Shown in pieces: positions 59,378-64,000 of a DNA stretch of 64,000 nt. The notes below the pieces were generated by a model. The model saw nothing but the letters and a program-made list of their open reading frames with translations, had not been told where the DNA came from and did not search any database. The stretch comes from Ceratothoa steindachneri (Eukaryota; Arthropoda; Malacostraca; Isopoda; Cymothoidae). A program made the position numbers and the translations under genes. Each line of letters opens with the position of its first letter. Within the stretch, counting starts at the first letter, position 1. The DNA is taken from contig OZ018324.1 in the NCBI GenBank assembly GCA_963969495.1, forward strand, positions 51,082,861 to 51,146,860. The letters run 5' to 3'.

Positions 59378-59701
59378 GTTTAACGCTATATCTTTGCAAA
59401 CACTGGTCTCAGTCGATAAAGCATAGAGTTATTCGTTATAAGAATAGAGTATAGTAGTTCCCTTTTGTTTTAACGATTGCTATCCCCTTTTTTGAAACTT
59501 AAGAAGCTGGAGTAGCTCAAGGAACTGTTATAATAATTTGTTTGTGTTTTTTTTTTGTGATTTTAGTCATTGGTTATCTAGATCGAGAAACCAATTACGA
59601 ATAGGTCAGTGCCCATATTTAGGTAGGCTAATTTCTCTAGAAGGCATAATTCTTATTGCAAGTAATTTAGTTGGTTGACTATTGCACCCCCAAGTGCAAA
59701 T

Positions 59702-60811
59702 ATGACTCAGTTCGAAATCTTCAAAGCGCAAGGAGAATCCTTGGGACTTTACGGAAGAGAATTGATTGAGTACGTTCAAGAGGAGCAAAGAACGGAAAGA
59801 GAAAAGTTAAGAAAAGAAAGAGAAAGAGAGGAACGGAAAAGACAAGCTGAGCTTCACCATCAGCTTGAAATGGCTAAAGTACAGGTCGAAATACAATCAG
59901 CCAGTTCACGTTCAGAAGCCCCGCCCAATCTCCTACTTAAGCTCCCTAATTTCAGGGATGAAGAGGATTTCGCAGCATTTTTAGCCCACTTCGAAAAGAT
60001 CCTCGAAATCAATAACCTGGATCTGGAGGCTGAAGGTGTAGCAAGATTACTTCACTTGTTAAATTGTAAATTGCGCGAGATTTTCATATCTTTACCATCT
60101 GAATGTACAATTAACTACAACACCTTAAAAGCTGAGTTATTGGCCGCTAATAATATGACTCCCGATTTCTACCGAAAAGAATTTCGAGGAGGTCGTATTA
60201 AACCCGGACAGACGTTCCGTCAATTCGAATACATTCTTCAGAAGAATTTTAAATTCTGGTTAGAATCCTCAAAGGTTGATCCTAACTACGAGTCCTTAAC
60301 AGACTTCGTGTTGCGGGATCAATTTTTGGCGTCTCTCCCAACGGAGATCCGCGCGTTCGTCAAGGATCGTCGGTGCCAGACCTTTAAAGAGTGTACCAAA
60401 GAAGCGGATGTCTATGCCGCAAGCCATAATTTATACCCCAAGGAGAATCGAACTTCTCACCAATCCCCCAACCAGGAAAGAAGAAAGGATTCGCGCTCCT
60501 TCCCAGGAAAGCCGACGAAGTTTCCGAGCCCCGTAAAACCCCCAAATTTCTTTCCCCAAAACCAACAACGGGACATCAAACCTCCCGTTAAGATTTCTCC
60601 TCCATCACTCTTCCCGATGCGACCAATCATATGCTTCACCTGCGGTGTAGAAAACCACATGAGCTGGAATTGCCCCCAAAATTCTAGGCTTAAAAGTAGA
60701 CTAGCCCACCAAGTTCACCAGATTAATGCCACCCCGGCTTCCTCGGTGGTGCAGACCCAAGCAGCAACTTCTCCCCCCTCCGTCAGGCTACCAGGTAAAT
60801 TTTATTTTTGA
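59702..60811 (+). CDS. Gyp2 gag, intact reading frame of about 369 codons
   Basis: The ATG at 59702 (MTQFEIFKAQGESLGLYG) is chosen because Gyp1 keeps the same start; an upstream ATG at 59675 adds nine residues. Residues ~25-70 are highly charged and probably coiled-coil. The capsid-like part has LLKLPNFRDEEDFAAFLAHF, LNCKLREIFISLPSECTINY, FRGGRIKPGQTFRQFEYILQ and DQFLASLPTEIRAFVKDRRC, resembling a SCAN-like gag. A proline/lysine-rich linker precedes the knuckle CFTCGVENHMSWNC. It ends RLPGKFYF, then TGA. Gag would assemble particles. No internal stop despite decay in pol. Confidence 0.9.
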   Translation: MTQFEIFKAQGESLGLYGRELIEYVQEEQRTEREKLRKEREREERKRQAELHHQLEMAKVQVEIQSASSRSEAPPNLLLKLPNFRDEEDFAAFLAHFEKILEINNLDLEAEGVARLLHLLNCKLREIFISLPSECTINYNTLKAELLAANNMTPDFYRKEFRGGRIKPGQTFRQFEYILQKNFKFWLESSKVDPNYESLTDFVLRDQFLASLPTEIRAFVKDRRCQTFKECTKEADVYAASHNLYPKENRTSHQSPNQERRKDSRSFPGKPTKFPSPVKPPNFFPQNQQRDIKPPVKISPPSLFPMRPIICFTCGVENHMSWNCPQNSRLKSRLAHQVHQINATPASSVVQTQAATSPPSVRLPGKFYF

Positions 60812-60812
60812 C
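60806..60812 (+). promoter_or_regulatory. Gyp2 candidate +1 frameshift site TTT-TGA-C
   Basis: Codon TTT (60806-60808) is followed by the gag stop TGA. Slipping one base forward gives GAC as the next codon, in the open protease frame. Conserved in Gyp1 (42448-42442). Confidence 0.6.
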
Positions 60813-62902
60813 AAAAGTTTACCGGGAACTTTGAAATTTGAGGAAGGCAGCGTGAACGGCTGCCGTGTATCGACTTTCGTCAGGGACACAGGGTGCACGT
60901 GTTTCATCGTGTCCGACGAGCTCCTCCCCCCAGTGGACCCTAACCACGAAAAATTTGCGGTGATACATGACTACCTTGGGCGGGCGAACCAATTCCCCGT
61001 CGTTAGATGTTACCTGCAGTGTCAGTATTATGATGGCTGGGCTGAAGTCATTTCAGCACCCATACAATTCTGTTCCGTACTTATAGGACAGAGCCCTCAA
61101 GTAAGTTCCGACCCTGAGTCCCAGGCCGCCCTTCCTCGAGAGCGAGCTAAGAAAGAAGCACAGGAGCCCGTCCCCCTCAGAACCCCGATACCGTCTGAAT
61201 TCTCCGAGATCCTTAACCAGGACTTTAGGTCGGCATAAAAGGAGTGTGAAGTACTAACACCCTTAGGGGATAGTGTCCAAAACAAAGACACGGAGACTGT
61301 CCGTGGACCCAATGAAAAAAAGTACCACCAACGCGCCCATGGAGATACGTTCGTAGCACTGGACGAAACATCGGCGCTTAAAGAGGATTACCCCGCGGAG
61401 TCCCTTAATGTAATACAGACAGTGTGCATCCAACCTGATGCTGATTACCCTCTTCCTTCCCTACCAGGCGAGTCTTTTGAACCCTCTGACCTGGATATCG
61501 ACGCGCAGCTGACACCACATCAAAAGAGTCAGCTACAAGAACTATTATGTCAGTTCGACGACGTTATTTCAGAGAAGCCTGGATGCGCTACTAGTTTCGA
61601 GCATGATATTAAATTAACGACCTTAGAACCTATCCGTTCAAAACCTTATCCCATGCCGATTCATTTACGCCAAGCTTATAACGCCGAAGTCGATAATTTG
61701 ATTAGTTTAGACATAATAGAACCTTCCAACTCTAGTTATTGTTCCCCATCGTCATGGTCAAGAAACCTGATGGCTCTTATCGGATGTGCATCGACTTCCG
61801 GAAGTTAAATTCGGTAACTGTGTTCGACGCCGAGCCCATCCCGTTGGTAGACCAAAACCTCCACCTTTTTTAAAACGCCAAGTTCATCTCAGAACTCGAT
61901 TTGTGTAAGGCGTATTACAAAATTCCCCTCCGGCCCGATGTGAAAGCATATACCACCTTTGCAACTGAGAAAGGCTTAATGCAATTTAAGCGCCTTCCTT
62001 TTGGCCTCGTGACCGCTTGTAGTAACTATAACCGTCTTATGAGAAGGTTGTTAGATGGACTTGCGAATGTATCCTTTTACTTCGATAACGTCTTCGAGGC
62101 TACTCGTGAATGGAGTCACCATTTAACCACCCTATTAGCTCTCTTCGAGCGATTGCGCAAAGATGGCCTCCCTATTGGCCCCAGCAAATGCCATTTTGCC
62201 CACGAAACCATAAAATACTTGGGTTTCAAAATAGGACAAAGCCAGTTAGGTCCCCAAGAAGACAAGATTAAGGCAATCGTTGACATGCCCCTCCCGAATA
62301 CTAAGAAGCAATTAAGATCATTCCTAGGATCAGCTTCTTACTATCAGCGATTTGTGCCGAATTTCGCTTCAATTTCGGTGCCCCTCAGCACCCTTTTAAA
62401 AAAGACATACGCCGATCGTCTACGTTGGAATGATATCGTTGTTTCTCATTTTAATCAGCTCAAGAGTAAGCTCATTTCTGCCCCCATTTTGAAGTTGCTT
62501 AACCCGGAAAAATCCTTTGAGATTAAGACCGACGCGAGCAACGAGAGCATTGGAGGTGTACTCCTTCAATATGAGGATGACGGAACGAGTCATCCAGTGG
62601 TATATGCTAGTCGCCAATTATTACCACGCGAAAAGAGATATGCCACTATAGAGAAGGAAGCTCTAGCAATTATCTGGGTTATTGACAGGTTTAAAATGTA
62701 CTTGATAGGAAAAGAATTTCAGATAGGAACTGACCACCGCCCGTCGGCCTATATTCAGAATGTACGACACTCCAATGGCCGAATTATGCGCTGGGGTTTA
62801 CTCTTGCAAGAGTACCAATTTAAGATAAATTATATAAAAGGTTCTGATAACCAGGTCGCTGACGCACTCAGTAGGAATGCGTTACCAAATAGTGTAGATT
62901 AA
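60810..62902 (+). pseudogene. Gyp2 pol: protease, reverse transcriptase, RNase H (ends without integrase)
   Basis: Protease: VSTFVRDTGCTCFIVSDELL (DTG active site) at about 60868. A stop at 61236 and a spacer lead to RT: LEPIRSKPYPMPIHLRQAYN at about 61624; a frameshift near 61750; KKPDGSYRMCIDFRKLNSVT; a stop at 61871; LDLCKAYYKIPLRPDVKAYT (first Asp); and FKRLPFGLVTACSNYNRLMR. The YxDD box reads YFDN, losing the last Asp. The connection LRSFLGSASYYQRFVPNFAS precedes RNase H with KTDASNESIGGVLLQYEDDG, EKEALAIIWV and GTDHRP. It ends GSDNQVADALSRNALPNSVD and stop. One frameshift, two stops and the DN change make it inactive. Confidence 0.92.
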
Positions 62903-63308
62903 TTGTAATTCGTAGGATTAGGATCTCCATGTATGTATATACCGTCTTGTACGACTTAAATTAAATTCTCTTGTAATATAATTAGTAAATGTATATGTCT
63001 AAATTTTGTGGCTCAATGTCTATTTTTTTTTCGTATGTGTATATATTTGTTCCCATTAAATTACGTATAAATTATTTTGTCCCATATGTACTAATTTTAT
63101 ATCATTTCATTGTTCTATGTCTCTTTTATGGTTAAGTTTGTATTCAAAGTTAGTTTTCCCTATAATCAAAAGATCAACATAATCATATATATTGAGGTAA
63201 TACTAGCTAGGTGCATGAAGGTACGGTCGTTGCAAGAAAGCGAGTCCTCCACAACGGAGCTCTATCGTTCTCCCTTCTCTCCTTTTTTTCGAAGTGACAA
63301 CTTTCCCC
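62903..63308 (+). other. Gyp2 3' non-coding region
   Basis: About 400 bp with no integrase motif (no HHCC zinc domain and no DDE core). It aligns with the same stretch in Gyp1, so the loss predates both copies. Confidence 0.75.
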
Positions 63309-63320
63309 GGAAGGGAGGGG
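63309..63320 (+). promoter_or_regulatory. Gyp2 polypurine tract
   Basis: GGAAGGGAGGGG directly before the 3' LTR. Confidence 0.85.
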
Positions 63321-64000
63321 TGTGATAGAACGGTCTGAGGCCGCTTAAATTCAGCCCCTATCACATGGTTAGAAACATTGCGACCCATGTGCATCTGCGA
63401 GAGCAAGCGGGGCGCCTTATCGCCACCTGGGTCATTATTTAACCAAGGAGGTCATCCCCCTCCCCGTTTCGCCTCCATTCGTCGATCTCGCCAGATTGAG
63501 TTAGGCTTATGGGCAGATAAATTATGTTCCAAGGCGCGGCTGGGGCAGTCCCTCGAAGCCCCCACTCCATTGTCCCCTACGCCAAAGGGATGGCTTCGAC
63601 TACTTATACATTAGCATTTTCCAATAAGATCAGATCAGATCCAGATTATCTTCGCGAGACATCACGCCGATCCGGTCTCACCTTGTGCACCAGGGGCCCT
63701 CTACCTCGAGATCCACTATTTTTGTCCAGAAGAGGACAATATCTCTTGAGTGCCAAGGTTTGAGCCTCCAAGACGCCAAGTCCACACGCCCCACCCTCCT
63801 GTTGTTCAGAAAGAGAACAACGTTAGAACAGCCATTGTTCTTTGAGCCCGTTGAAAAGAGATGGTTCTCACCCTCCCCCCCCCCTGTTTTTCAGAAAGAG
63901 AACAACGTTAGAACAGCCATTGTTCTTTGAGCCCGTTGACAAGAGACGGTTCTCACCCTCCCCCCCTGTTGTTCAGAAAGAGAACAACGTTAGAACAGCC
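63321..64000 (+). repeat. Gyp2 3' LTR (truncated by window end)
   Basis: Starts TGTGATAGAACGGTC like the 5' LTR, with the same terminal inverted repeat (CTATCACA 63358-63365) and the tandem units from about 63795. About half of the LTR is visible. Confidence 0.92.

Larger units (their letters stand above)
58064..64000 (+). mobile_element. Ty3/gypsy retrotransposon copy 2 (Gyp2), no integrase; 3' LTR cut by window end
   Basis: 5' LTR 58064-59340, internal region 59341-63320 and 3' LTR from 63321 to the window end. Order: primer site, gag, protease, RT, RNase H, polypurine tract. It is diverged from Gyp1 in the LTR but shares every structural feature, including absence of integrase. This is the more complete of the two copies. 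Confidence 0.93.

Overview
The window looks like a transposable-element graveyard from an AT-rich arthropod nuclear genome. I found no convincing host gene, no rRNA and no functional tRNA. The arthropod call is an inference. It rests on the mix of elements (BEL/Pao, Ty3/gypsy, Jockey-, I- and CR1-type LINEs, a Penelope-like element with a GIY-YIG domain, several mariner and Tc1 types, a DD41D mariner and a Merlin remnant), a short TTAGG run, and about a dozen long (TA)n arrays. I cannot name the species; a crustacean or other non-insect arthropod would fit.

Layout. 1-2.6 kb: broken BEL/Pao body. 2.6-9.8 kb: a Jockey-like LINE whose RT is split by a second, internally deleted LINE (5994-8741) with a 13-bp target duplication. 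9.8-10.9 kb: 3' part of a Penelope-like element. 11.2-14.6 kb and 16.6-20.9 kb: two decayed minus-strand I-type LINEs, the second split by a mariner. 14.6-15.6 kb: a 27-bp minisatellite. 21-24.8 kb: several simple tandem arrays and a tRNA-headed SINE. 24.8-28.4 kb: a CR1 LINE sitting in a TCTCTAGA-type minisatellite. 30.6-34 kb: three more CR1 pieces, one nested in another. 34.1-46.9 kb: a Tc1 with a mariner inserted in it, followed by a composite mariner/Tc1/CR1/(TA)n unit of about 1.5 kb tandemly repeated three more times. A gypsy element (39183-45349) sits inside the (TA)n of the last unit. 47-58 kb: a SINE with a 5'-truncated LINE inserted (13-bp duplication), a MITE with long inverted repeats, Merlin, a complete DD41D mariner, LINE and Tc1 fragments, and a mariner inside a (TA)n array. 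58.06 kb to the end: a second gypsy copy whose 3' LTR runs off the window.

The most interesting system is the gypsy pair. The two copies are clearly diverged and lie in opposite orientation, yet share four odd features: pol ends at RNase H with no integrase; gag and pol are separated by a +1 frame change at a conserved TTT-TGA-C/T; the LTRs carry tandem 81-86 bp repeats full of palindromes; and the LTR end is itself an inverted repeat. The second theme is microsatellite birth. Short TA runs inside the CR1 coding sequence and the gypsy leader have expanded to tens or hundreds of bases in sister copies, and TA-rich arrays then serve as landing sites for mariner and gypsy.
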